From: Oribacterium sp. UBA3737 | Lineage (GTDB): Bacteria > Bacillota_A > Clostridia > Lachnospirales > Lachnospiraceae | Length of the DNA: 15,949 nt | Direction of reading: 5' to 3' | NCBI GenBank assembly: GCA_002371295.1 | Contig: DFGZ01000292.1 | Span: 1 to 15,949, forward strand | In this document: piece by piece, positions 6,314 through 13,812 of the stretch | Numbering within the stretch: the stretch's first letter is position 1 | How the letters are laid out: each line of letters begins with the position of its first letter | Notes under the pieces: generated by a model | Database searches by the model: none | Told to the model about the DNA's origin: nothing | What the model saw: only the letters and a program-made list of their open reading frames with translations | Made by a program: the position numbers and the translations under genes

Positions 6314-7708
6314 ATGATTCATCAGTATAAATTAAATGGTTACAACATAGTACTTGACGTATACAGCGCCAGTGTACACGTTACAGACGACCTTGCTTAT
6401 GATGCCATAAAGCTCATTGATGAGGGAAAGTCATTTGAGGAAGCAAGAAAGGAACTTGCCTCCATGCATCAGGAAGCAAGCGAAGAAGATCTTGATGATA
6501 CTTTTTCAGATATCCGGGAGCTGACAGATAGCGGAAAGCTTTTCACTAAGGACATTTATGAAAAGGCTGCCGGCTATTTGAAAAAGCAGACAACAGTGGT
6601 AAAGGCACTTTGCCTTCTTGTTGCTCACACATGTAATCTTAACTGCAGCTATTGCTTCGCTTCACAGGGAAAGTTCAAGGGCGACGAAGGCCTCATGACC
6701 TTTGAGACAGCCAAGAGAGCCATTGATTTCCTCGTTGAGAATTCAGGAAACCGCCGCAACCTTGAGGTTGACTTCTTCGGCGGCGAGCCTCTCGTTAACT
6801 TCGACGTATGTAAAAAGACTGTAGAGTATGCGAGATCCATCGAGAAGGAGCACAACAAGAATTTCCGTTTCACACTTACAACAAACGGTGTCAATGTTAC
6901 CGACGAGGTCATCGAGTGGGCTAACAAGGAGTGCTACAATGTGGTTCTTTCACTTGACGGACGTAAGGAAGTGAACGACAGATTCCGTGTGAACCGTGCA
7001 GGTCAGGGTTCTTATGACCGCATCGTTCCGAACTTCCAGAAGTTTGTTGAGGCCCGCGGAGATAAGAATTACTACATGAGAGGAACATTCTCTCACTTCA
7101 ATACTGATTTTACAAAGGACATCTTCCATATGGCTGATGACCTTGGCTTTACTGAGCTTTCCATGGAGCCTGTAGTTACTGAGCCGGAAAATCCAAGCGC
7201 TCTTACAGAGGAAGATCTTCCTGTTCTTTATGAGCAGTATGAGATCCTTGCGAAGGACATGCTGAGAAGAGAGAAGGATGGCAAGCCGATAACATTCTAC
7301 CACTACATGATTGACCTCGAGCATGGTCCATGTGTATACAAGCGTGTGTCAGGCTGTGGTTCCGGAACAGAGTACATGGCTGTAACGGCATGGGGTGATC
7401 TCTATCCATGTCACCAGTTCGTAAACGATCCTGAGTATAAGCTTGGCAATGTTTTCGACGGCGTAGATCGTCATGATCTTGTAGATACCTTCAAGGAGTG
7501 CAATGTCTACTCACGTCCTGAGTGTAAGGAATGCTGGGCAAGGATGTACTGCGCAGGAGGATGTTCTGCCAATGCTCTTCACGCTACAGGTGACATCAAG
7601 GGCGTTTATGAGTACGGCTGCAAGCTTTTCCGCAAGCGTATGGAATGTGCTCTTATGATGAAGGTCGCTGAGGCCGAGATGGCACAGGAACAGGAAAATG
7701 AAGCGTAA
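6314..7708 (+). CDS. scfB: SCIFF maturase, radical SAM/SPASM enzyme ScfB
   Basis: This 464-residue enzyme is predicted to install the thioether cross-link in the ScfA peptide using S-adenosylmethionine. The N-terminal ~95 residues (starting MIHQYKLNGYNIVLDV, the family's usual opening) form the peptide-recognition region. The radical SAM cluster motif CNLNCSYC supplies C107, C111 and C114; GGEP lies at 156-159 and TTNGV near 189-193. The C-terminal SPASM domain carries Cys at 340, 348, 366, 396, 404, 407, 413, 417 and 436, enough for two auxiliary iron-sulfur clusters. Length and motifs match the thioether-forming SCIFF maturases (CteB/Tte1186a type). The ribosome binding site is AGGGAGA. It lies 245 nt downstream of scfA, past a terminator and a folded region, and its last 11 nt overlap the next gene. 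Confidence 0.95.
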   Translation: MIHQYKLNGYNIVLDVYSASVHVTDDLAYDAIKLIDEGKSFEEARKELASMHQEASEEDLDDTFSDIRELTDSGKLFTKDIYEKAAGYLKKQTTVVKALCLLVAHTCNLNCSYCFASQGKFKGDEGLMTFETAKRAIDFLVENSGNRRNLEVDFFGGEPLVNFDVCKKTVEYARSIEKEHNKNFRFTLTTNGVNVTDEVIEWANKECYNVVLSLDGRKEVNDRFRVNRAGQGSYDRIVPNFQKFVEARGDKNYYMRGTFSHFNTDFTKDIFHMADDLGFTELSMEPVVTEPENPSALTEEDLPVLYEQYEILAKDMLRREKDGKPITFYHYMIDLEHGPCVYKRVSGCGSGTEYMAVTAWGDLYPCHQFVNDPEYKLGNVFDGVDRHDLVDTFKECNVYSRPECKECWARMYCAGGCSANALHATGDIKGVYEYGCKLFRKRMECALMMKVAEAEMAQEQENEA

Positions 7709-9533
7709 ACAAAGCTTGTTTGAATATTTAAAATCATATAATGAAAAGGGCATATATCCTTTGCACATGCCGGGTCACAAGAGGCGGATGCCTGATCCTT
7801 TGTTTTTTAGGGAAGCCGGTGCCCAGGACGCATTCGCTCAGGATGTCCCCGGTGGTACTGCTCAGCAGTATGGTCATTTACCGGAATCACTGAGAACAGA
7901 CACAGGTTCTTCGGTTTTTCCGGGGAATTTGATTGCCTATGATTTCACAGAGGTGGAGGGCACCGATGATCTTCATCATGCAGAAGGCATCTTGAAGGAC
8001 TCCATGGAGCGTACGGCAAGGGTTTTCGGAGCTGATAAAAGCTATTATCTTGTAAACGGCAGTACCTCCGGAAATCTCATAGGTGTAAGTGCTATATGTC
8101 CGCTTAATGGAGAACTGATCGTGGCGAGAAATTGCCATAGATCAGTTTTTCATGCATTAGAGCTTAGAAATATCACCCCCCATTTTGTGTATCCAGATTT
8201 TGACAGGGACTTCGGGATCTTCGGAGGGGTTACTCCCGAAGCTGTGGAGGAGCTGTTCCGGAAGTATCCCGGCTCATCGGGAGTTGTCATAACCAGTCCC
8301 ACTTATGAAGGGGTTGTTTCGGATATTCAGGCTATAGCAGAGGTATGCCACAGGCACGGCGCGGTCCTTTTTGTTGATGAGGCCCACGGGGCTCATTTCG
8401 GACTGGTTGAGTCTTCGGGATTTCCGGAAAGCGCAGTAAAGTGTGGCGCGGATCTTTCGGTACAGTCTGCCCATAAGACTCTTATCGGTCTTACTCAGAC
8501 CGCTTTTTTACATATGAAAAGCAGTCTTGTGGATGTGGGAAAGATAGAGAGATTCATAGATATATATGAGACTTCCTCGCCGTCCTACCCTATGATGATA
8601 TCTCTCGATGCCTGTACCGGGATGGTGCTCGGTGAAGGAGAAGAGGTCTTCGGTAGCTGGGCAGAGACCCTCAGGCTGTTTGACGAAAAGATCGCATCCC
8701 TCCGGCATTTCAGGGTTCTCTGCCATGGCGGCGATACTCCTGAGGATCACAGCTTTTTTGATTTTGATAAAAGTAAGCTTCTGGTGAACTGCCGGAACAC
8801 ACATCTTGATGGCGAAAGTTTCATGAGAATCATGAGGGACAGGTTCGGATTTGAACTGGAGATGCAGCTTTCTCAAAATGCTCTCGCCATGACAGGACCG
8901 GGAGATGACAGACAGCAGATACTTAGATTTGCAGAGGCTCTTCTTACCCTTGACAGGGAAGAGGAAAAAAGAGGCGATGATGACTGGGATTGTTCGGAAG
9001 GTGCACATAGTAAATCACATGCTCTCAGTCATCAGTTGTCTTTTGATTTTTCTGATTGTTCCGAAGGTGCACTTCGTAAGCTGGAATTGCGAGAGAGTGA
9101 ATCGGAGAATGAGTGTGTGGAAGGACAGGATTCCCGTGAGAATAGCTGTAGCTGTTTTGATAAGGTCGGTACAAAACAAAAGGATGTGGACCCGGAAATA
9201 AAAGAAAACACAAGGGAAGTTCCCGGTTCCGGAACGGATTATATGAGTCTTATGTCTATAGAACTTTGTCAGGCTGTCACGATTCAGCATGCTGTTGAGG
9301 CGGAAAGTGAGTCTGTGGATATATCGGAAGCTGCCGGCAGGATTTCAGCTGAGTACGTTTACTGCTATCCCCCGGGAGTGCCGCTTCTTGTGCCGGGAGA
9401 GACATTGGACCAAAGATGTGTGGCAGGACTTCTGGAACTTCTTGGTAAGGGATACAGGCTGCATTTTACAAAGTCCGGGCAATACAGCAAAGATATAGTA
9501 TGTCTTAAAGCTTTTGACAAAAAAATTATATGA
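7698..9533 (+). CDS. Orn/Lys/Arg decarboxylase-family PLP enzyme with long insertion
   Basis: The fold is that of the fold-type I PLP decarboxylases for ornithine, lysine or arginine. Visible are PLHMPGHKR (21-29), the TEVEGTDDLHH block (84-94), NGSTSGNL (120-127), the cofactor Asp in VDEAHGAHFG (D227) and the PLP lysine K260 in SAHKTL. The C-terminal domain ends with GRISAEYVYCYPPGVPLLVPGE. At 611 residues it exceeds the ~480 typical of short clostridial members. Most of the excess is a Ser/Glu/Asp-rich, low-complexity insertion at about residues 422-512, with a repeated DCSEGA. A smaller excess lies near residues 30-75. The catalytic core is intact. It overlaps scfB by 11 nt, so it is translationally coupled to the maturase. 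The substrate cannot be told from sequence; members in this position are often simply called aminotransferase-class PLP proteins. Confidence 0.85.
   Translation: MKRKQSLFEYLKSYNEKGIYPLHMPGHKRRMPDPLFFREAGAQDAFAQDVPGGTAQQYGHLPESLRTDTGSSVFPGNLIAYDFTEVEGTDDLHHAEGILKDSMERTARVFGADKSYYLVNGSTSGNLIGVSAICPLNGELIVARNCHRSVFHALELRNITPHFVYPDFDRDFGIFGGVTPEAVEELFRKYPGSSGVVITSPTYEGVVSDIQAIAEVCHRHGAVLFVDEAHGAHFGLVESSGFPESAVKCGADLSVQSAHKTLIGLTQTAFLHMKSSLVDVGKIERFIDIYETSSPSYPMMISLDACTGMVLGEGEEVFGSWAETLRLFDEKIASLRHFRVLCHGGDTPEDHSFFDFDKSKLLVNCRNTHLDGESFMRIMRDRFGFELEMQLSQNALAMTGPGDDRQQILRFAEALLTLDREEEKRGDDDWDCSEGAHSKSHALSHQLSFDFSDCSEGALRKLELRESESENECVEGQDSRENSCSCFDKVGTKQKDVDPEIKENTREVPGSGTDYMSLMSIELCQAVTIQHAVEAESESVDISEAAGRISAEYVYCYPPGVPLLVPGETLDQRCVAGLLELLGKGYRLHFTKSGQYSKDIVCLKAFDKKII
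8988..9080 (+). repeat. 27-nt in-frame direct repeat in the decarboxylase insertion
   Basis: The segments 8988-9014 and 9054-9080 both begin GATTGTTC and continue GAAGGTGCAC, then diverge slightly towards TAA/TAAG. They are 66 nt apart, a multiple of three, and both encode DCSEGA. They mark the inserted low-complexity part of the gene and suggest growth by in-frame duplication. Confidence 0.75.
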
Positions 9534-9931
9534 CGGATGACGTGGAGACGGTTGTTCTTTTGTCCCAACAAAATCCTGATGACAGGATTAGAGTAAAGGT
9601 AGACTTGGACGAACTGGATGAAACCAGCGCTGAAGCAAAAGCCAATGCAGCTCAAGGTTTACCTGAGCTTATAATCACTGCTACTAACATGGAACATACA
9701 GATAATTCAAAGGCAAAGCATAAAAAGGATGCAAAGTACGGCTGGTATAAATATGAATCGCGATTTGCATTACCGGTATTTGCAGGTGATGGGGAAGTTG
9801 AAAGATACAATGTTTTTCATGTGGCAATGATTTTAAGACATGATAAGGATGGTAAGAAATACTTATACGACATTATGAACATAAAAAAAGAAACGAGTGA
9901 CCTTTTCCAGTCCGAAGACCTTACTCAGTAA
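9530..9931 (+). CDS. Fragment resembling the C-terminal nuclease-type domain of a phage/conjugative-element protein
   Basis: The 133-residue reading frame starts with an ATGA overlap on the preceding stop and has no ribosome binding site. The frame stays open only four codons further upstream before a stop. Residues about 68-126 (YGWYKYESRFALPV, YNVFHVAMILRHDKDGKKYLYDIMNIKKETS) recall the C-terminal barnase/EndoU/RelE-like domains found at the ends of large phage and integrative-element proteins. I recognise only this pattern, not a specific family. The preceding ~65 residues are unremarkable and acidic. Next to a collapsed recombinase, it is best read as a severed 3' end of a larger mobile-element gene. 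It may not be translated. It could instead be a small toxin; nothing resembling an antitoxin is adjacent. Confidence 0.45.
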   Translation: MTDDVETVVLLSQQNPDDRIRVKVDLDELDETSAEAKANAAQGLPELIITATNMEHTDNSKAKHKKDAKYGWYKYESRFALPVFAGDGEVERYNVFHVAMILRHDKDGKKYLYDIMNIKKETSDLFQSEDLTQ

Positions 9932-10012
9932 AAAACCCATTTCTTGATACATATGTTAATGGGATAACTGGGGATTGTCAAGAGCAATTTATGATTTCGA
10001 AAGGATGCATGT

Positions 10013-10152
10013 ATGGCAAATAGTAAGAAAACAAAATGTTATATCTATACCAGAGTTTCCACTGCTATGCAGGTTGATGGATATAGTCTGGATGCCCTGA
10101 TGAAAAGGTTAAGGCTATCGAAGATGCTTTTAAGTATTTTCAGATGATATAG
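10013..10152 (+). pseudogene. Serine site-specific recombinase collapsed by internal deletion
   Basis: From ATG 10013 the frame reads MANSKKTKCYIYTRVSTAMQ and then VDGYSLDA, the characteristic N-terminus of large serine recombinases, with the catalytic Ser in TRVST. After GYSLDA the sequence leaves the family: the first frame ends at 10147. A second frame from 10099 reads DEKVKAIEDAFKYFQMI and stops at 10152, plausible as a recombinase C-terminus. The whole gene is usually 500 or more residues, so most of it, including the rest of the catalytic domain, is gone. An AAAGGATG-type ribosome binding site still precedes the start. This is the remains of an integrated phage or conjugative element, presumably the same one as the fragment at 9530-9931. 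Confidence 0.8.
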
Positions 10153-10160
10153 AAAAAATA

Positions 10161-10187
10161 AAAGAGACTCTTGGCGGGAGTCTCTTT
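10161..10187. terminator. Hairpin terminator between converging units
   Basis: AAAGAGACTC (10161-10170) pairs perfectly with GAGTCTCTTT (10178-10187) around TTGGCGG. On the minus strand the stem is followed by a T-rich tail (TTTATTTTTTCTAT), which suits the leftward LysR gene ending at 10227. On the plus strand only a short T run follows, so it may act weakly in that direction. Confidence 0.75.
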
Positions 10188-10226
10188 TGCGTTGGAAAAT
10201 CAAAAATACCTATTTTATCTTATAGA

Positions 10227-11078
10227 TTATAATTTAACTTTGTATTTTGAAGCGATATTTTTATCTGAAATCAAATAAAAAGTAACAGTAGCACTGTCAT
10301 CGATAATGGGAATGAGCACTCTGTCTGGAATGGATCTGCCAGGGAGATTCATGCTTTCATAAGTGCGAATTGTTATGTCGGTGGCAAAATTAGGTAGACT
10401 TGACGATTCTATAAGTTGTCCAAGAGCGTCATAGTCGTTTTGGATAATGAACTTAGAATCGGGCATTTCTTCTCGTACAAGCTTATCCCATATTCCTACT
10501 TCAGACAACATTAAAAAGCTTTCGCCGTTTAGTTCACGGAAAGAAAGCTTTTTCTTTTTTGCAAGCCGATGGCTCTTTGGCAGTGAAACGTAAAGCTGTT
10601 CAGAGTCATATTTTTCGCAAATGAATTCATCATCCTCTAATGGACGGGAAAGAATAATGAATTGATATTGGTTGTTCCTTAGGCCGGATATCAGTTCATC
10701 TTCTGACTTGTTTTCTGAGATTATTGACATGTCAGGGAACAGTGCTGAAAGAGAAGGGATAAACTCCATAAGAGGTCCCGGACCCACAGAACCGACTGCA
10801 ATAGTTCTTTTACTCCTCTCAAGGGCACGAAGGTGATCTATCATGTACTGCTCTTCATTTAGTATGCGTCTCGCGTAATCTGCAGCCAGTAATCCATTCT
10901 CGTTTAATGATAACTTGTTTTTGGTGCGCTCAAATATCGGAACTCCGAGCAGTTCCTCCAGTTTCTGCATCGATCTTGTCAGTGATGGCTGAGTCAGATG
11001 CAGTTCTTCTGAAGCCTTTGAAAGCGTACCGCATCTTTTAAAAGCATCTAACTGTTCAAGCAAATATATTTCTATCAT
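10227..11078 (-). CDS. LysR-family transcriptional regulator
   Basis: The 283-residue protein has the LysR winged helix-turn-helix at residues 1-60: YLLEQLDAFKRCGTLSKASE, then HLTQPSLTRSMQKLEELLGVPIFERT. An effector-binding domain of periplasmic-binding-protein type spans about residues 85-283. The frame is open for 65 codons further upstream, but those residues do not fit the family. The chosen start, ATG at 11078, lies nine bases after AAGGAG; an ATG two codons upstream is too close to that site. It is transcribed divergently from the hydrolase/reductase genes, the usual arrangement for a LysR activator and its targets. The effector is unknown; carbonyl compounds or esters are possible given the neighbours. 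Confidence 0.93.
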   Translation of the reverse strand: MIEIYLLEQLDAFKRCGTLSKASEELHLTQPSLTRSMQKLEELLGVPIFERTKNKLSLNENGLLAADYARRILNEEQYMIDHLRALERSKRTIAVGSVGPGPLMEFIPSLSALFPDMSIISENKSEDELISGLRNNQYQFIILSRPLEDDEFICEKYDSEQLYVSLPKSHRLAKKKKLSFRELNGESFLMLSEVGIWDKLVREEMPDSKFIIQNDYDALGQLIESSSLPNFATDITIRTYESMNLPGRSIPDRVLIPIIDDSATVTFYLISDKNIASKYKVKL

Positions 11079-11102
11079 GAGCATGTACTCCTTACAGATA
11101 AT

Positions 11103-11147
11103 ATGATGCAGCACATTGCACACGAATGTGTGCGTGCTGCGCATCAT
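11103..11147. repeat. Long inverted repeat in the lysR leader
   Basis: ATGATGC (11103-11109) pairs with GCATCAT (11141-11147), AGCAC (11110-11114) with GTGCT (11134-11138), and CACAC (11119-11123) with GTGTG (11128-11132). The element lies 25 to 69 nt upstream of the lysR start codon. It may be an RNA structure in the lysR leader or a protein-binding palindrome; there is no T-tract for a terminator. Confidence 0.7.
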
Positions 11148-11206
11148 AAGTGAGTGGCAAATACTTTTGACACTCACATCATAATATAAGACAATCGTTA
11201 TAATCA

Positions 11207-11225
11207 CTATACGTTCTAAGTATAG
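11207..11225. promoter_or_regulatory. LysR-type dyad, candidate operator
   Basis: CTATAC (11207-11212) and GTATAG (11220-11225) form a perfect dyad with a 7-base spacer. This contains the T-N11-A pattern common to LysR binding sites (ATAC-N7-GTAT). It lies 129 nt upstream of the lysR start, inside the divergent region, where autoregulation sites usually are. Confidence 0.5.
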
Positions 11226-11483
11226 CACGATGCATAATCGGCATTGTACTGTTTTTTTCTTTTTTGTTAACATTAACTCGAAGAACTTATTAATTTACTT
11301 TATAAGTCCAGCTTCAAAGTATAGAAGACGGATGCGTGTTTACACGCAGCATGGCATCAGTGCAAAGCTTGGAACTATGCGTGGAATCTATATCATGGTG
11401 GCACATGGCGTAAGCCGTGCATATAAGTTTACTTGCACCTGATTATGAGTGTAAAAAATATCTAACAGAGAAAGAGAGGCAAA

Positions 11484-12659
11484 ATGAAAAAATCTATTTT
11501 ATCAGTTATTCTAACAGCATCAATTCTTGCAGGATGCGGAGCGCAAACTTTGAATTCGGAAAATGCGGTGTCATCTGTAAATACTTCTGATTCAGTGGAA
11601 ACTTCTGCAGAGGAGATTTCTCCAAGTAAGGAGGCAACTGAAAGCGAAGAAACCTCCATGGATAGAGATGTGCTCATGATTGCAGATCAGGGAATGTTTT
11701 CATCAGGTGGAACTGTTACAGATCCGGTTGCAGGGGAGTATGATCCCACTAAAAGCTGGATGGATGACACAAGAGCAGGTAATACAGCGCATGTAGATCA
11801 TGCTAATGTCTTTTATCAGATTCCTGTAAATGATAGCGGGAACCCTATCGTTTATCTTCACGGATATGGTCAGTCAAGGATGGGATGGATGACAACTCCT
11901 GATGGGAGAGACGGATGGTCGGATATATTCCTAAAAAACGGACACGCAGCCTTTCTGGTTGATCAGCCAAGGAGGGGAGAGGCCGGACAGACTTCATCCA
12001 TGACTATGGATGGAGTACTTGATGCATGGGCAGAGGACTCGAAGGATTATAGAGCAGGAGATCAGGCATGGTACACTCATTTCAGAATCGGACTGGTAGC
12101 TCCGGAGAGATATGAGGGCTCCCAGTTTCCTGAAGGTGATGAGGCACAGAACCAGTTCTTCAGACAGATGACACCAAATACCGGCAGCTATGATGAAGAA
12201 ATCGAGGCAGCAGGCATGACAGAAGTTATGAATGATGTTGCTGAAATGACCGGAAAGAAATCAATATATATCACCCATTCACAAGGAGGACGTGTAGGCT
12301 GGATCACTGATATGACAAACGTGGCGGCCATTGTTGCAATTGAACCGGGCGGAACACCGGAAGAGGGAAGCGAAGAGTTTAATACGCTTCTTGAAAACAA
12401 AATTCCCATCATAATATATTTCGGCGATTATATTGACAACGGTCCTGAAGACATTATGTCTACAGGCTTCTGGGCAGGAGTGAGAGACAGAGCAGTAGCA
12501 TTTGCAGAAGCTTACAATGCAGCCGGCGGAGATTGCACAGTGGTAAATCTGCCTGATGAGGGCATCACAGGAAACAGCCATTTCATGTTCCAGGAAATGA
12601 ACAATGATGTCATAGCTGCTCATATCGAGAATTGGCTTGGTGAACATGGATTAAACTAA
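11484..12659 (+). CDS. Secreted lipoprotein alpha/beta hydrolase
   Basis: The 391-residue protein begins with a lipoprotein signal (MKKSILSVILTASILAGC, lipobox LAGC, lipidated Cys18). A Ser/Glu-rich linker runs to about residue 60. The hydrolase fold starts around residue 105, with the oxyanion region VYLHGYGQS (123-131). The nucleophile is S266 in ITHSQGG and the likely catalytic His is H366 in GNSHFMFQ. The acid is either E287 (AIEPGG) or D315 (FGDYID). It is probably an esterase or related hydrolase acting outside the membrane on a small or ester substrate. The ribosome binding site is GAGAGG at 11473-11478. It is divergent from lysR and heads the rightward cluster, so it is a likely LysR target. 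Confidence 0.88.
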   Translation: MKKSILSVILTASILAGCGAQTLNSENAVSSVNTSDSVETSAEEISPSKEATESEETSMDRDVLMIADQGMFSSGGTVTDPVAGEYDPTKSWMDDTRAGNTAHVDHANVFYQIPVNDSGNPIVYLHGYGQSRMGWMTTPDGRDGWSDIFLKNGHAAFLVDQPRRGEAGQTSSMTMDGVLDAWAEDSKDYRAGDQAWYTHFRIGLVAPERYEGSQFPEGDEAQNQFFRQMTPNTGSYDEEIEAAGMTEVMNDVAEMTGKKSIYITHSQGGRVGWITDMTNVAAIVAIEPGGTPEEGSEEFNTLLENKIPIIIYFGDYIDNGPEDIMSTGFWAGVRDRAVAFAEAYNAAGGDCTVVNLPDEGITGNSHFMFQEMNNDVIAAHIENWLGEHGLN

Positions 12660-12679
12660 GAAAAAAAGGAGAACATCAA

Positions 12680-12788
12680 TTGTTTAGAAAAAACATCAGA
12701 CTTACAGCAGGAATTGCTCCGACTGCCTATCCTTAAAATCACCGCACATAAAGCAGATCAGGACGGAGCACCTGATTATAAGTGGTAA
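12680..12788 (+). pseudogene. Small gene relic, product not recognised
   Basis: An AAAAGGAG ribosome binding site (12664-12671) precedes a TTG-start frame reading MFRKNIRLTAGIAPTAYP, which resembles the start of an export signal and stops at 12736. An adjacent frame continues as ILKITAHKADQDGAPDYKW and stops at 12788. The pattern of an intact start, a frame change and a short end suggests a gene that lost its middle. I cannot name the original product. The alternative is that this is simply leader sequence with no gene. Confidence 0.35.
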
Positions 12789-12835
12789 ATATAACGCTGT
12801 TGAATTTTATCTCGGAAATTAGATAAGTGCGATAT

Positions 12836-12880
12836 AAACGCAATCCAGTATGCAGGCGACGTATACCGGATTGCGTTTTT
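12836..12880 (+). terminator. Terminator after the hydrolase
   Basis: AAACGCAATCC (12836-12846) pairs perfectly with GGATTGCGTTT (12868-12878), with an inner GTAT/ATAC pair, and a T run lies at 12876-12880. It would end the hydrolase transcript, so the aldo/keto reductase genes probably have their own promoter. Confidence 0.85.
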
Positions 12881-12884
12881 GGCA

Positions 12885-12914
12885 TTGTACATATAAGATG
12901 TGCGCTGATAAGAT
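12885..12914 (+). promoter_or_regulatory. Candidate promoter of the reductase-flavodoxin unit
   Basis: TTGTAC (12885-12890) and TAAGAT (12909-12914) are separated by 18 bases, each matching four of six consensus positions. It lies just after the terminator and 44 nt before the first reductase. This is a weak call based mainly on position. Confidence 0.35.
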
Positions 12915-12957
12915 AGCATCAAGAACGGAAAACAATACATAAACGGAGGTAATAGTA

Positions 12958-13797
12958 ATGGAGTATCGCACTTTAAATAATGGAATCAAAATGCCTATGG
13001 CAGGAATCGGAGTTTTTATGCTCACACCGGATCAGGCAGAAGCAGCAGTTGAGAGTGCCCTTAAGAGTGGTGTACGTCTGGTTGATACAGCAAACGGATA
13101 TATGAATGAGAGCGCAACAGGGAGAGGAATCAAAAAGAGTGGTGTTAGTAGAGATGATATTTTCCTTGTAACAAAGCTCTGGCCAACAGTTTACGAAAAA
13201 GAAACAGCAATAGAAGAGACATTGAAGAGACTTGACACAGACTACATTGATCTTCTTTTCCTTCATCAGCCTACAGATAACTGGAGAGAGGGGTATAAGA
13301 ATATTGAGAAAGCTTATAAAGAGGGCAAGGTAAAAGCTATAGGACTTTCAAATTTCCCCGATGATCTTCTTCAGGAAGCAATAGATACAATGGAAATCAA
13401 ACCTCAGGTTGTTCAGGTTGAGGCACATCCTTATTTCCCGCAGACAGAGCTTAAGAAGACTCTGTCAAAATATGATATGGGACTTATGGCATGGTATCCA
13501 CTTGGTCATGGAGATAAGAATCTGGTAAATGAAGAAGTATTTACCGAGCTTGCCGGCAAGTATGGCAAGTCAAATGCCCAGATTATTTTAAGATGGCATG
13601 TTCAGTCGGGAAATGTAGTAATTCCCGGATCAAAGAATCCTGATCACATCAGGGACAACTTTGACATCTTTGATTTTAAGCTTACAGACGAAGATATGAA
13701 GAAGATTGAGTCTGTAAACAAAAATACCCGCTACTATACATCAACACCTGAGCTCATTGCACAGTATGCAAAGATGGAGCTAAAAGAAGACATTTAA
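12958..13797 (+). CDS. Aldo/keto reductase (first of a tandem pair)
   Basis: This is a 279-residue NAD(P)H-dependent reductase of the AKR superfamily, single-domain (alpha/beta)8 barrel, cytosolic. The catalytic tetrad is visible: D43 (VDTAN), Y48 (GYMNE), K73 (TKLWP) and H103 (FLHQP). The cofactor phosphate region VVIPGSKNPDHIRDNFDIFDF is near the C-terminus. The sequence type (LNNGIKMPMAGIG, DYIDLLFLH, KAIGLSNF) is that of the 2,5-diketo-gluconate reductase-like/methylglyoxal reductase group, which reduce small aldehydes and ketones. The ribosome binding site is ACGGAGG at 12941-12947. The second reductase starts 15 nt after its stop, so the two are probably co-transcribed with the flavodoxin. 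Confidence 0.94.
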   Translation: MEYRTLNNGIKMPMAGIGVFMLTPDQAEAAVESALKSGVRLVDTANGYMNESATGRGIKKSGVSRDDIFLVTKLWPTVYEKETAIEETLKRLDTDYIDLLFLHQPTDNWREGYKNIEKAYKEGKVKAIGLSNFPDDLLQEAIDTMEIKPQVVQVEAHPYFPQTELKKTLSKYDMGLMAWYPLGHGDKNLVNEEVFTELAGKYGKSNAQIILRWHVQSGNVVIPGSKNPDHIRDNFDIFDFKLTDEDMKKIESVNKNTRYYTSTPELIAQYAKMELKEDI

Positions 13798-13812
13798 GAA
13801 ACGTAAGATGAT

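Larger units (their letters stand above)
11079..11483. other. Divergent regulatory region between lysR and the hydrolase
   Basis: The 405-nt region carries several symmetric elements: a long hairpin at 11103-11147, an inverted repeat GTGAGTG...CACTCAC (11150-11177), a LysR-like dyad at 11207-11225, and a small hairpin GCACatGGC/GCCGTGC (11401-11420). The part from about 11300 to 11445 can be read as a frame (11230-11442), but I recognise nothing in it and it has no ribosome binding site. I could not identify a convincing -35/-10 pair for either gene. Confidence 0.5.

Noticed and set aside
8508..9008. 166-residue minus-strand frame inside the decarboxylase gene
   Set aside because: It is antisense to a well-supported PLP enzyme reading frame and shows no family motif or ribosome binding site.
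11079..11273. N-terminal extension of the LysR frame to ATG 11273
   Set aside because: The extra 65 residues do not resemble LysR proteins, overlap the palindromes of the divergent region, and have no ribosome binding site; AAGGAG sits correctly for ATG 11078.
11230..11442. 70-residue plus-strand frame ahead of the hydrolase
   Set aside because: No ribosome binding site, no recognisable motif, starts inside the lysR promoter region and begins with a low-complexity Phe run.
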